Assembly: GCA_016707005.1 (NCBI GenBank)
Contig: JADJIQ010000002.1
Coordinates: forward strand, 682,001-746,000
Origin: Ignavibacteria bacterium
GTDB lineage: Bacteria > Bacteroidota > Ignavibacteria > Kapaibacteriales > Kapaibacteriaceae
DNA length: 64,000 bases
Direction of reading: 5' to 3'
In this document: positions 8,709-18,198 of the stretch, in pieces
Position numbering within the stretch: the first letter of the stretch is position 1
Layout of the letters: each line of letters begins with the position of its first letter
Made by a program: the position numbers and the translations under genes
The notes under the pieces: generated by a model
Databases searched by the model: none
What the model was told of the DNA's origin: nothing
The model's input: only the letters and a program-made list of their open reading frames with translations

Positions 8709-9075
8709 TTAATGTGCTAATGTGCTAATGTGCTAGTTTGCTAATTCGAATTTACAACCACACATTAGCACATTAGCACATTAGCACATTAGCACATTAG
8801 CACATTAGCACATTAGCACATTAGCACATTAGCACATTAGCACATTAGCACATTAGCACATTAGCACATTAGCACATTAGCACATTAGCACATTAGCACA
8901 TTAGCACATTAGCACATTAGCACATTAGCACATTAGCACATTAGCACATTAGCACATTAGCACATTAGCACATCAGCACATCAGCACATCAGCACATTAG
9001 CACATTAGCACATTAGCACATTAGCACATTAGCACATTAGCACATTAGCACATTAGCACATTAGCACATTAGCAC
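8709..9075. repeat. (TTAGCACA)n 8-bp array with short inverted arm, copy 1
   Basis: From 8761 to 9075 there are about 39 head-to-tail copies of an 8-bp unit (CACATTAG); three consecutive copies near 8970-8993 read CACATCAG. Before it, 8709-8740 carries about three copies in inverted orientation (TGTGCTAA), and AATTCGAATT marks the turn. The transcript should fold into a long hairpin family. It fills the whole space between the stop of the Omp85-like gene (9080) and the ATG of deoC (8707). No ORF or promoter box was seen inside. Confidence 0.95.
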
Positions 9076-9079
9076 GGGG

Positions 9080-10705
9080 CTACTGCAGATCCAGATCACT
9101 TCCTAGAACATCCGGTACACGATACTTGTGGGAGCCGAAGGCGGAGAACATCTGACTTACGTTGAAGATGAGGCCGGTGAAGCTCTTGGTGTCCATGTTG
9201 TAGGCGAAGTCGAAGCGGAATACGGCATCAGCGCCGGACGCTTTGAGATTATGAAAGCGGAAGCCGAGGCCAACGGCATTGTGGAAGCGTGTTTGCTGAA
9301 GTCCGGCCCCTTGATTCCAAACCGAGCCGGCATCGTAGAATGCCACAGCGCTGAAGCCGAAGATCCACGCCTTCCATCCGGGGAACCAGCGGACTTCCGT
9401 ATTAGTAACGATTCGGTTGTCACCGCTCAAACCATTGGCGGCGTAACCACGAAGGCCAGATTCAAAGTCGAGCACGAGCTGACGGAAGGCAGCCCAGTTC
9501 CAAGCGGTCTGCGAGGTGATGCGCGATGTCAATAAAAAGTTTTCAGACAACCGCCAATGTCCTAGTCCGGCGATCTCGAGATATGTGTACAACGCTCTGC
9601 TTTCTCCGAAGCCTGTACCGGCAGCGATGCGACCAAATAGGTAGAGATCGGAAGCCGCATATCGCGATTGCTCTGCTTGACCTCCTATGTACCACATTGT
9701 CTGTCCACCATTGCCAAGAGAGAAGACCCGACCAAGAATAGCGGAACCCCATGCCCCCTCTTGAACATCTTCTGTTTCGTAGCCATTAAGGAACTGACTG
9801 CGTTGATATGTCTGAGCGATCGATGAGAAGGCCACAAGAAAATGTCCGGTGTTATCGAAGGCTTGTCGCGAAGCAGGAACAGCACGGTTCACATCACTGA
9901 GCCGAATACTTGCGCTCGTGAACAACCTGTCTCTCTCTCCCGAAGCTTGCGAGATCCATCCAACCACCTCGCGGTCGTGAAATGGCAGGAGCGATGGAGG
10001 AGCCGTACTGCCGTCGTAGAAAAAGTCACTCCCGAAGTTGTTCCAAAGACCAATTCCGCCAGCCCAAGGTGTTGACATCGTACGATACGGCTTCTCGAAC
10101 TGCAACGTCTGATCTGTTCGGAATCGGTTAGCCTTGAGCGCGGCTATGAGGTTGACTTCGCTACGGAAGAGTCGGCGTTGTGTGATCTCTGCCATCCCTT
10201 CCCATCCAATATCATTCTCGGTCCGGTAGAGTCCGTAGACCATGGCCTGTGTAGCGGTACCAAAGAGATTGACGTCTTCGAGTTTTGCACCAATGTTCGT
10301 GATACCGCCGCCTGTTCCAAAGAGGATGGCCGGACGCAATGACCACCGATCCTGTGTGATGACCTCGATGTCTGCACTGTCCTGCCCAACATGACGATAC
10401 CGCACACTCACATTGGAAAAGATCCCGATACGACGGAGGATGCGCTCTGTCTCCAGCAACGTTGTGGTATCGAGATCATCACCTTCTTCGAAGAGGAACT
10501 CATCTTCAACAACAAACGACCTCGTAGTTGTATGAAGGGCATTGAGAAGAGACGCGGCAAAGAACCAATCATCTCCCGACTCGTCAAAGATGTCCCGCCG
10601 ATCGATCGTGATCGATCGAATGATACGCGGCAAGGTATCTGTCTCCTGAGCAACGCTGACACTACACGTCAACACGAATAGAATTACACCTGCGAACCAC
10701 TTCAT
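9080..10705 (-). CDS. Omp85/BamA-like outer-membrane protein
   Basis: Exported protein of 541 residues: signal peptide MKWFAGVILFVLTCSVSVAQ, a region resembling one POTRA repeat (about 25-120, with TLLETERILRRIGIFSNVSV), then a long stretch of alternating beta-strand character ending in an aromatic-rich C-terminus, as in 16-strand Omp85 barrels. Members insert or translocate outer-membrane proteins or lipids; which substrate applies here is unknown. The start at 10705 is chosen because its ATG overlaps the ptsI stop as ATGA; an in-frame ATG 27 bases upstream lies inside ptsI. Last gene of the sua5-ptsH-ptsI operon. Confidence 0.8.
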   Translation of the reverse strand: MKWFAGVILFVLTCSVSVAQETDTLPRIIRSITIDRRDIFDESGDDWFFAASLLNALHTTTRSFVVEDEFLFEEGDDLDTTTLLETERILRRIGIFSNVSVRYRHVGQDSADIEVITQDRWSLRPAILFGTGGGITNIGAKLEDVNLFGTATQAMVYGLYRTENDIGWEGMAEITQRRLFRSEVNLIAALKANRFRTDQTLQFEKPYRTMSTPWAGGIGLWNNFGSDFFYDGSTAPPSLLPFHDREVVGWISQASGERDRLFTSASIRLSDVNRAVPASRQAFDNTGHFLVAFSSIAQTYQRSQFLNGYETEDVQEGAWGSAILGRVFSLGNGGQTMWYIGGQAEQSRYAASDLYLFGRIAAGTGFGESRALYTYLEIAGLGHWRLSENFLLTSRITSQTAWNWAAFRQLVLDFESGLRGYAANGLSGDNRIVTNTEVRWFPGWKAWIFGFSAVAFYDAGSVWNQGAGLQQTRFHNAVGLGFRFHNLKASGADAVFRFDFAYNMDTKSFTGLIFNVSQMFSAFGSHKYRVPDVLGSDLDLQ

Positions 10706-12456
10706 ACGAGGCCATCGCCCCCATAATTCCACGGCTTTAATGAACCAAGCACAGCATAGACCTCAGTTGTAGTGGTGCACTCAGAAATGCGATGCACCAG
10801 ATCCACACATTCTGCATGGGACACAGATCGTATGCGGTGTTTCAATTCCAAGAGGAGAGGGGGCGATACGCTCAGCTCATGAATGCCCATTCCCACAAGC
10901 ATCTCTGTAGAAGCTGCATGGCCGGCCATTTCGCCGCATACACTCACCGTGATACCCGCATTACGCGCTGCATCTACGGTCATCGTAATGAGCCGAACAA
11001 CCGCCGGATGCATTGCATCGAAGATATCTGCCACCAACTCATTCGTGCGGTCTGTTGCAAGTGTGTATTGGGCGAGGTCATTGGTTCCGATCGATAGGAA
11101 GTCAACACGCGCCGCATAGACCGACGCCATCAACGCAGCTGCCGGTGTTTCAACCATCACTCCAAGAGGCATGGCGTGGTCAAAGTCAACACCCTCATGG
11201 GCAAGTTTCGTTTTACAGTGTTCGATCATTGCCTTGGCTTGGTCCAACTCTTCCAAGGTTGAGATCATTGGAAGCATCAAACGAACGTTCCTGTGAACGG
11301 AGGCTCGAAGGATGGCGCAGATCTGATCTTCAAAGATGTCAGGACGATACAGCAAGAAACGTATACCTCGCAGTCCAAGCGCCGGGTTCTCTTCGTGATG
11401 CGGAATACCCTCTCGAAACTTGTCGCTGCCAACATCGAACGCACGGAAAGTAACGGAGAGCGGATAGGCACGTTGGGCGATATCGCCATACCATTCTGTT
11501 TGCTCATCAACGGCAGGGTATCTGCCACGTTGAACGAGCAACATCTCTGTGCGAACCAGGCCTACACCTTCGCAGCCGGCCATGATGGCCGCGTCAACCT
11601 GATCCGGCGTATCCACATTGGCCTTAAGGACAAGTGCCACACCATCCGTTGTAACCGTGGGCTTGTTCACAAGCCCGCCGAGTCGGTCTCTGTAGTCTTC
11701 AGCCTGACGATGTTTCTTGATGTATTCGTTAAGCGTTTCTGTATCCGGATCAACGATCACGATGCCGGCATACCCATCGACGATCACAATGTTATCCGAT
11801 GTGATCACGTCCGTGGCATTACGAATTCCGATCACAGCCGGCACGCCGAAGTCTCTTGCCAGGATACATGAATGGGAATTGATGCCGCCAACTTCCGAGA
11901 CATAGCCTAACGTTCTCAACTTCTTGAAGAACAGCATGTCCTGAGGTGTGATGGAACCGGCCACCACCACACTGTCACCGGCTTGATCATGCGCGAGCGT
12001 TCGATTTCGAAGCGCAGCGATGATCCGTTCCATCACATGTTCAAAGTCTTGGACCCGTTCACGAAGGAGCGGATCGCGAGCTCCATAGAGCACGGTCTTG
12101 TGGACATCGAACTCGTTCAAGACCGCGGTTTCGGCAGGAGTACCTGCCATGATACGATCAACGATCGACCCGGTCATGACCGGGTCACTCGCAATGAGCA
12201 GATAGGATTCAATGATGGACTTGACGGTGCTCGATTCTTGCCGTGCGAGCTCGATGGAATTCAGAAGCTCCACCGTGGTTGCTTCTTGTGCGGTCCGAAA
12301 ACGAGCAACCTCGTGTGGTATCTCATGTTGTTCGAGAGTGTCCGGCTGTACGCTCGGACTTTCGATACTCAGGACGAACGCTTTACCAACTGCGATACCA
12401 GGGGATGCAGGAATTCCCTTGAGGATACGTGTGCCGGTTGGTGTGAAGGTAGTCAT
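10702..12456 (-). CDS. ptsI: PTS enzyme I
   Basis: Phosphoenolpyruvate-protein phosphotransferase of 584 residues, the normal length. The phosphorylated histidine is H195 in GGINSHSCILARDFGVPAVIG. PEP-site motifs LSIGTNDLAQYTLATDR and VCGEMAG are intact. It passes phosphate from PEP to HPr. No sugar-specific EII component is in the window, so a regulatory PTS is as likely as a sugar-uptake one. Start and stop codons each overlap neighbouring genes by four bases (ATGA), implying translational coupling with ptsH and the Omp85-like gene. Confidence 0.97.
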   Translation of the reverse strand: MTTFTPTGTRILKGIPASPGIAVGKAFVLSIESPSVQPDTLEQHEIPHEVARFRTAQEATTVELLNSIELARQESSTVKSIIESYLLIASDPVMTGSIVDRIMAGTPAETAVLNEFDVHKTVLYGARDPLLRERVQDFEHVMERIIAALRNRTLAHDQAGDSVVVAGSITPQDMLFFKKLRTLGYVSEVGGINSHSCILARDFGVPAVIGIRNATDVITSDNIVIVDGYAGIVIVDPDTETLNEYIKKHRQAEDYRDRLGGLVNKPTVTTDGVALVLKANVDTPDQVDAAIMAGCEGVGLVRTEMLLVQRGRYPAVDEQTEWYGDIAQRAYPLSVTFRAFDVGSDKFREGIPHHEENPALGLRGIRFLLYRPDIFEDQICAILRASVHRNVRLMLPMISTLEELDQAKAMIEHCKTKLAHEGVDFDHAMPLGVMVETPAAALMASVYAARVDFLSIGTNDLAQYTLATDRTNELVADIFDAMHPAVVRLITMTVDAARNAGITVSVCGEMAGHAASTEMLVGMGIHELSVSPPLLLELKHRIRSVSHAECVDLVHRISECTTTTEVYAVLGSLKPWNYGGDGLV

Positions 12457-12722
12457 ATCTGCTCACCAAATCCCCCAGCGAAGAGGTCTTCGATGGCCTT
12501 GGCGGCTTCTGACTCATCAGGACCCTCAACAAGCAGTCCGAGCTCGCACCCCTGTTCGGCAGCGAGAGTCATCACACCGATGATGCTTTTCGCATTGATA
12601 TTGAACCCGTCACGAATGAGATACATTTCACTCTTGAACTGAGCCGCAAGTTTCACAAGCATCGCAGCTGGTCTTGTATGAAGTCCGGCTCTGTTCATCA
12701 CTCGTACGGTAGTTGTGATCAT
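12453..12722 (-). CDS. ptsH: Phosphocarrier protein HPr
   Basis: HPr of 89 residues. The phospho-acceptor is H15 in RAGLHTRPAA. A serine equivalent to the regulatory Ser46 is at position 45 in NAKSIIGVM. HPr kinase (hprK) is not in the window. ATGA overlaps link it to sua5 upstream and ptsI downstream. Confidence 0.97.
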   Translation of the reverse strand: MITTTVRVMNRAGLHTRPAAMLVKLAAQFKSEMYLIRDGFNINAKSIIGVMTLAAEQGCELGLLVEGPDESEAAKAIEDLFAGGFGEQI

Positions 12723-13693
12723 GTCCCTGTATCCTGCTCATTACCATCGCCCGACGCCTTTCGAAGCCTGTTCATGAGAGCTTCGTTGCCGCGTACGGCC
12801 TCGTCACAAAGTACCACAATGCGTTCAACATGCAAATCGTCGGCCCTACGCAGTTCGGCATACAGATCATGCTCGGTCAAGGATCCAACGATCCTGCCGC
12901 TGAATGACGCATGAACTTCCGGACGGGTGAGGATCATAACATCACCCTCGCCCCCTGACAGATGATCAACCACATCTTCTTCGGACGAAACGATCAGTAA
13001 GATTGCATTCGGTGCATAGTGTCTGTATCGCGTGCCGGGGGATGCGATCAGCTCTGTATCACTGACGGAATGGTCCACCAGAAGTCCCGATCGTGTCTGC
13101 AGGTCTTGAGCGGTGACAACTCCAGGACGCAGGATCACGAGTCTATCAGGCAGAACCCTCACAACGGTGCTTTCGAGTCCTACACGGCACGGACCGCCGT
13201 TGACGATCAGCACATCATGGCCAAGATCCGACTCCACATGCTCTGCCGTAGTTGGGCTGGGCCGTCCGGATCGATTTGCACTCGGAGCAGCTAGGGGGCT
13301 TCCACAGAGCTCAATGATCATTCGCGCGATGGGGTGCTCTGGCATACGAACTGCCACGGTCTGAAGTCCACCAGTTACGATCGGTGAAACGCCATCGGCT
13401 TTGGGAAGAACTAGAGTAAGGGGACCGGGCCAGAACAGCTGAGCCAGGTGCACCAATTGCTCATGCGCCGATGGGTGAACCACGACCATCGCCTCTAACG
13501 TGGACGAAACATGGACGATAAGCGGATTATCGGCCGGACGCCCCTTGAGACTGAAGATCGACCCCAGAGCAAGATCGTTATCGATCCTGCCGGCCAGACC
13601 GTAGACCGTTTCCGTTGGAATAGCAACTACACCTCCCATGCGCAGAACGTCTGCAGCACGGGCAAGATTTTCCGTAGTCGGAGAAAGGATCAT
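12719..13693 (-). CDS. L-threonylcarbamoyladenylate synthase (Sua5/YwlC/YrdC type)
   Basis: Makes threonylcarbamoyl-AMP from Thr, bicarbonate and ATP for the t6A37 tRNA modification. The N-terminal YrdC domain shows PTETVYGL (26-33), KGRPADNPLIVH (50-61, with the catalytic K and R) and APSANRSGRPSPT. At 324 residues it is the long Sua5 form with a C-terminal domain after a linker (about 200-324). First gene of the operon. A near-consensus -7 box, TATACTTG, lies four bases before the ATG. Confidence 0.95.
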   Translation of the reverse strand: MILSPTTENLARAADVLRMGGVVAIPTETVYGLAGRIDNDLALGSIFSLKGRPADNPLIVHVSSTLEAMVVVHPSAHEQLVHLAQLFWPGPLTLVLPKADGVSPIVTGGLQTVAVRMPEHPIARMIIELCGSPLAAPSANRSGRPSPTTAEHVESDLGHDVLIVNGGPCRVGLESTVVRVLPDRLVILRPGVVTAQDLQTRSGLLVDHSVSDTELIASPGTRYRHYAPNAILLIVSSEEDVVDHLSGGEGDVMILTRPEVHASFSGRIVGSLTEHDLYAELRRADDLHVERIVVLCDEAVRGNEALMNRLRKASGDGNEQDTGT

Positions 13694-13697
13694 CAGG

Positions 13698-13705
13698 CAA
13701 GTATA
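13698..13705 (-). promoter_or_regulatory. Candidate -7 element of the sua5 operon
   Basis: The minus strand reads TATACTTG, one mismatch from TAnnTTTG, four bases before the ATG at 13693. It would give a nearly leaderless transcript. Moderate support only. Confidence 0.35.
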
Positions 13706-13724
13706 GTGTACGGACGCCAGACCC

Positions 13725-13732
13725 TACCTTTG
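13725..13732 (+). promoter_or_regulatory. -7 element of glgP
   Basis: TACCTTTG is an exact TAnnTTTG match in the 74-bp divergent spacer between sua5 and glgP, leaving a leader of about 30 nt before the ATG at 13768. Confidence 0.5.
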
Positions 13733-13767
13733 AAGTTCACATCTACATCACGACCATTTCCCTATCC

Positions 13768-16326
13768 ATGCGTCCAGTTTCAACCTTTGTTGTGTCTCCG
13801 TCGATCCCGAACGAGCTTCTCCCACTGAAGGAGCTTGCCTATAACTACTGGTGGTGTTGGAGTTCGGAGGCTACGGAGCTATTCCGCAGGCTCGACACGC
13901 AACTCTGGGACGAGGTGCGTCATAATCCGGTCCAGATGCTCGGTCAGCTCTCCCAGGAACGCCTTCAGCACCTTGCCAAACGTCCGGAGTACGTGAACGC
14001 TGCCGCATCAGTGCTAGCGAGTTTCCGTTCCTACATGGACTCTCCCGGTTGGTATTCCACTCTTGAAACACATCCCGCCTCGTACATCGCTTATTTCTGT
14101 GCTGAGTTTGGCATCCACGAGAGTTTCTCGTCGTATTCAGGTGGCCTTGGAGTCCTTGCCGGTGACCACTTGAAGAGTGCCAGCGATCTTGGGCTTCCCC
14201 TCGTAGCAGTGGGACTGTTGTACCAAGAAGGGTACTTCCGCCAATACCTCACCGAGAATGGTTGGCAGAATGAGCAGTATCAGGAAGTGGACTTCTTCTC
14301 GTTGCCACTTACCCACGTCTCGAATGCGGATGGATCGCCCCTTTTGATCAGCGTGGACATGCCTCTCGGAACGTGTTTTGCACAGATCTGGAAGGTGAAC
14401 GTTGGTCGAATCCCGTTGTATCTGCTCGATACAAACGTTCCTCAGAACACGGACCCCGCACTCCGCGATGTAACCGACCGACTCTACGGCGGCAGCATCA
14501 ACACGCGGATCATGCAGGAGATGATGCTTGGCATCGGCGGTATGCGTGCCTTACAAGCACTGGGCATCGATCCGAGTGTCTGCCACGTGAATGAAGGCCA
14601 TGCTGCCTTCTTCATGTTAGAGCGGACCCACCAATTCATGAACCGTTTTGGCATCAATTTCCGTGAAGCCTGGCGGATGACACAGACCAGTAGCGTCTTC
14701 ACCACACATACGCCAGTGCCGGCTGGCAATGAAGTGTTTGAACACTCAATACTTGAACCATACTTCCGCAACTACGTTGAAGGTATGGGGCTGCCGTGGG
14801 CAGACTTCCTTGATCTTGGATCCATGGGTAAGGGGCGAGCAGAAACCGGTTTTTCGATGACCGTTCTTGGTCTGCGTGGCTCGTCGTATCGCAATGGCGT
14901 AAGTGCTCTTCACGGTGTGGTGGCGCGCGAGATGTGGCACGGTGTATGGGAGCAATTCTCCCTTGACGAAGTTCCGATCCAAGGTCTCGTCAACGGCGTG
15001 CACACAACAACATGGGTGGCACCGGAACTTGGAGAGATCTACGATAGATACCTCGGATCTGACTGGCGCACTGAGCCGTGGAAGGAGAGTTCATGGGCCG
15101 AAGTTGATTCCATCCCAAGTATTGAGCTCTGGCGGGTCCATCAACGCCGTCGGGACAGACTCGTGCTTGGTGCCCGGGAGCATATCCTCAGCAAACACCA
15201 TGCATCGCTTACGCAGGAACAAGTATCAACGATCAATGAATGTCTTGATCCTGATATCCTCACCATCGGCTTCGCCCGCAGGTTCGCATCGTATAAACGA
15301 GCAGATCTGCTCATGCGAGACATGGAGCGTCTTAGCAAGATCATCCTGAATGCCGACCGACCGGTGCAGTTCATTCTTGCAGGTAAGGCCCATCCTAAAG
15401 ACACTCTCGGCAAGGAACTCATTCAGAATGTTCATGAAATGATAAAGGAATTCCATCTTCAGAAGAGGATCGTCTTCCTTGAAGATTACGACATGGACAC
15501 TGCACGATTAATGGTCCGTGGATGTGATGTGTGGCTCAATACCCCTCGCAGACCTCATGAAGCCTCGGGTACATCCGGAATGAAAGCTGCCATCAATGGC
15601 GTTCTGCATTGCTCCATCTTGGACGGATGGTGGGCAGAAGGGTATGACGGGAAGAACGGTTGGGCTATCGGTAGGGGCGAAGTTTTCGAGCCGGAAGAAC
15701 AGGATCAGGCAGACAGCATCACGTTGTACGATGTGCTCGAACATGGCATCATCCCGCTGTTCTATGACGTTGCCGGAAGCCGGGTGCCGGAACGTTGGGT
15801 TGCGATGATGAAGCATAACATTAAGACCAATGCATGGAAGTTCGCAGCTCAGCGAATGGTGCGAGACTATACACTTACGGCATATCTCCCAGCCATGGCA
15901 GGATATGCAGCCATTACAGCCAACAATGGTCAGCAGGCCAAGGAAATGGTATCATTCTTCGATGGGATTGATGCAAACTGGCAGTCCGTTAAAGTCTCGG
16001 ACGTTACCGTACATGGCGCATCTCATGCCAATGTTGGCAAGCGTATCCATGTAACGGCTCGGGTCGATCTCGGCTCGATACCTTCCGATGCCGTGATCGT
16101 CCAGATCGTGTTCGGTTCTGTTGACTCTAAGGGAGAGATCAAACCTGCAGAAACAAAATCAATGACACTTCTTCGAAACGAAGGTCATAGTTCTATTTTC
16201 GAGGGCGATTACGAGTGTGAACGAACCGGAATGAATGGCTGCACGGTGCGTGTGATCCCCGTTCACCCTGCTCTTCACTCAATTGCAGACGCTCACCACG
16301 TGGCGTATCCACCAGTTCAGATTTGA
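13768..16326 (+). CDS. glgP: Alpha-glucan (glycogen) phosphorylase
   Basis: Phosphorylase of the DUF3417-containing alpha-glucan family, 852 residues. It releases glucose 1-phosphate from glycogen or maltodextrin. The N-terminal DUF3417 region starts at LPLKELAYNYWWCW. Catalytic motifs EFGIHESFSSYSGGLGVLAGDH and VNEGHAAF are intact, and the pyridoxal-phosphate lysine lies in EASGTSGMKAAINGV (about residue 607). The glycogen genes glgA/glgB/glgC are not in this window. The next gene reads on in the same direction. Confidence 0.96.
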   Translation: MRPVSTFVVSPSIPNELLPLKELAYNYWWCWSSEATELFRRLDTQLWDEVRHNPVQMLGQLSQERLQHLAKRPEYVNAAASVLASFRSYMDSPGWYSTLETHPASYIAYFCAEFGIHESFSSYSGGLGVLAGDHLKSASDLGLPLVAVGLLYQEGYFRQYLTENGWQNEQYQEVDFFSLPLTHVSNADGSPLLISVDMPLGTCFAQIWKVNVGRIPLYLLDTNVPQNTDPALRDVTDRLYGGSINTRIMQEMMLGIGGMRALQALGIDPSVCHVNEGHAAFFMLERTHQFMNRFGINFREAWRMTQTSSVFTTHTPVPAGNEVFEHSILEPYFRNYVEGMGLPWADFLDLGSMGKGRAETGFSMTVLGLRGSSYRNGVSALHGVVAREMWHGVWEQFSLDEVPIQGLVNGVHTTTWVAPELGEIYDRYLGSDWRTEPWKESSWAEVDSIPSIELWRVHQRRRDRLVLGAREHILSKHHASLTQEQVSTINECLDPDILTIGFARRFASYKRADLLMRDMERLSKIILNADRPVQFILAGKAHPKDTLGKELIQNVHEMIKEFHLQKRIVFLEDYDMDTARLMVRGCDVWLNTPRRPHEASGTSGMKAAINGVLHCSILDGWWAEGYDGKNGWAIGRGEVFEPEEQDQADSITLYDVLEHGIIPLFYDVAGSRVPERWVAMMKHNIKTNAWKFAAQRMVRDYTLTAYLPAMAGYAAITANNGQQAKEMVSFFDGIDANWQSVKVSDVTVHGASHANVGKRIHVTARVDLGSIPSDAVIVQIVFGSVDSKGEIKPAETKSMTLLRNEGHSSIFEGDYECERTGMNGCTVRVIPVHPALHSIADAHHVAYPPVQI

Positions 16327-16394
16327 AACTAATTGACGCAAATCAGCTTTTTACCTTGAAGACCTTTCACGTTAGTCGAATTCCCGGAGCTTTC

Positions 16395-18167
16395 ATGTCG
16401 GCCCGTTTCATTGCCCTCCTGTCAGTACTCGTTCTTGGATGTATTCCAGGAGCAGCCCAACTTTCATTGATCACCTTCCTGAATAACAGCCCGGACCCGC
16501 AGCTGCGGACCGCCGATCTCTATGTTACCCAGGCTGGGACGACTACGAAGATCGATGACATCGCATTCCAAGCTGCAGACAATCTCAATTCCGTTGCCAT
16601 CTTCGGCGACATCGAGGTAACATTTGCCGTGGCTCCCGGAAGCAGCATCAATGCGGGTGAGGCCATCGTTGACTACACGTTCACTCCAGGTGCCGATAAG
16701 GGCTATATGGCAATGGTCAACGGCCTGAAGAACACCGCAGGATATGTTGCGAACCCGAATGGGAAGAACATTGGCCTCTCGATCATGGCATTTGAAGTTC
16801 AGGCATCGGTTGCTGACCCTAACAAGACGGGTGTGTACTTCGTCCACGGCGCCACTGATCTCGAAACCGGCGACCTGTACATTCGCGGTGCAAGTAAGGC
16901 CACGATCGCAGGCTTTGGGTACACAGATAAGAGCTCCACTCCAACGGTTGTGGACCGTAAGTCAACAACGATCGACTTCACAAAGAGTGGCGACAAAACA
17001 AAGGTGCTTGCTTCATTTGGTGTTGACTTCTCTTCCCTCGCAAGTGCAGTGGTGGTCTCCGTCATCAGTGCATTTAGAACTCCTGAAGACAACGCCGGGA
17101 GCACTGATACACTCGCTCTTCTGTCTGTCCTCGAGGACGGACGTGTTGTGAAGTCGCCCCTTATCGCCGGCCCTCAAACGAGTCGCATTCAGATCATCCA
17201 TAATGCTCCAGACCCAACACTCCAGGTTGTTGACATCTATGTGAATGGTGTAAAGACTCTCGACAACTTCAACTTCCGCAAGGCCAGTCCATTCCAGACC
17301 CTTCCTGCGAACACACCGGTTGTGATCGGATTTGCGCCGTTTTCGTCAACTGCATACAAGGACACGATCAAGACCGTCACGCTTGATCCACTTCGTCCGG
17401 GACGCAGCTACCATCTCATTGCTACCGGTGTGGTGGACACATCTAAGTACCAGCACAACCCGGACGGTCGCCCGTTCGCCCTCACCGTCAGCGTTCTCGA
17501 AGGCGCTCTTGAGACATCAAGCGAAACCGGGAAGACAGCCGTTCGTGTAGGTCATTATTCCTCAGACAGCCCTCAGATCACGGTAAAGAACGCTTCGGTG
17601 ACGCTTGGATCCAACCTCGGGTATGGCGATGCGTCTCCCCAATACGCCCTGGTTACTCCGGCCATTGATACTGCATGGATCTATGATCTCGACAACAAGA
17701 AGGTTCGTGGTTACGTTTGTGACTTTCGCGGGAACAACAAGGCCGTCCTTCTTCTAGCTTCCGGTTTTGCCAAGCCAGACTCAAACCAAAACGGTCCCTC
17801 GTTCAAGCTCATATTGGTTGATGTCGGTGGTGGCGTCAACACTAATCTCGCTGAGGTTGAGCCCGGAACGGTGTCTGTGGACGATGAGAACGGCCTAACA
17901 TCAACGTGGACCATCGGCCCTAATCCGTCCTCGGACTTCCTTACCGTCAATGTCCCATTGGCACCTGGAATTGCGCCCGATGACTGTTCCGCAGAGCTCA
18001 TCAGTGCCTCCGGAAGCATCGTCTACAAGGGTGCGATGACTCTGAATGGAACGATGCTATCGGCATCCATCTCCGTAAGCCCATTGTCCATTGGGACATA
18101 CCAGCTTCGCGTGATCTCAGCCTCCGGAACAATCATTGGATCTACGGGGCTGGTCGTAACAAGATGA
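16395..18167 (+). CDS. DUF4397-domain T9SS-exported protein
   Basis: Secreted protein of 590 residues. Signal peptide MSARFIALLSVLVLGCIPGAAQ. Two DUF4397 modules are recognised by ITFLNNSPDPQLRTADLYV (about 26-44) and IQIIHNAPDPTLQVVDIYVNG (about 262-282), with a third, more divergent unit (VRVGHYSSDSPQITV) about 100 residues on. A type A T9SS sorting domain ends the protein (IGPNPSSDFLTVNV, then LSIGTYQLRVI). DUF4397 proteins are surface or extracellular and of unknown function. The frame is open back to 16323, but the ATG at 16395 gives a clean signal peptide. Confidence 0.85.
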   Translation: MSARFIALLSVLVLGCIPGAAQLSLITFLNNSPDPQLRTADLYVTQAGTTTKIDDIAFQAADNLNSVAIFGDIEVTFAVAPGSSINAGEAIVDYTFTPGADKGYMAMVNGLKNTAGYVANPNGKNIGLSIMAFEVQASVADPNKTGVYFVHGATDLETGDLYIRGASKATIAGFGYTDKSSTPTVVDRKSTTIDFTKSGDKTKVLASFGVDFSSLASAVVVSVISAFRTPEDNAGSTDTLALLSVLEDGRVVKSPLIAGPQTSRIQIIHNAPDPTLQVVDIYVNGVKTLDNFNFRKASPFQTLPANTPVVIGFAPFSSTAYKDTIKTVTLDPLRPGRSYHLIATGVVDTSKYQHNPDGRPFALTVSVLEGALETSSETGKTAVRVGHYSSDSPQITVKNASVTLGSNLGYGDASPQYALVTPAIDTAWIYDLDNKKVRGYVCDFRGNNKAVLLLASGFAKPDSNQNGPSFKLILVDVGGGVNTNLAEVEPGTVSVDDENGLTSTWTIGPNPSSDFLTVNVPLAPGIAPDDCSAELISASGSIVYKGAMTLNGTMLSASISVSPLSIGTYQLRVISASGTIIGSTGLVVTR

Positions 18168-18171
18168 TTCG

Positions 18172-18179
18172 TATATTTG
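18172..18179 (+). promoter_or_regulatory. -7 element of ffh
   Basis: TATATTTG exactly matches TAnnTTTG, starting five bases after the preceding stop codon and 19 bases before the ffh ATG. Confidence 0.5.
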
Positions 18180-18198
18180 CGGTTCTCCGAGAACTGCA

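Noticed and set aside
8709..9075. CRISPR array
   Set aside because: Units are 8 bp with no spacers and no cas genes nearby; it is a simple tandem repeat.
9080..13693. Sugar-uptake PTS operon
   Set aside because: No EIIA, EIIB or EIIC domain could be found in or near the operon.
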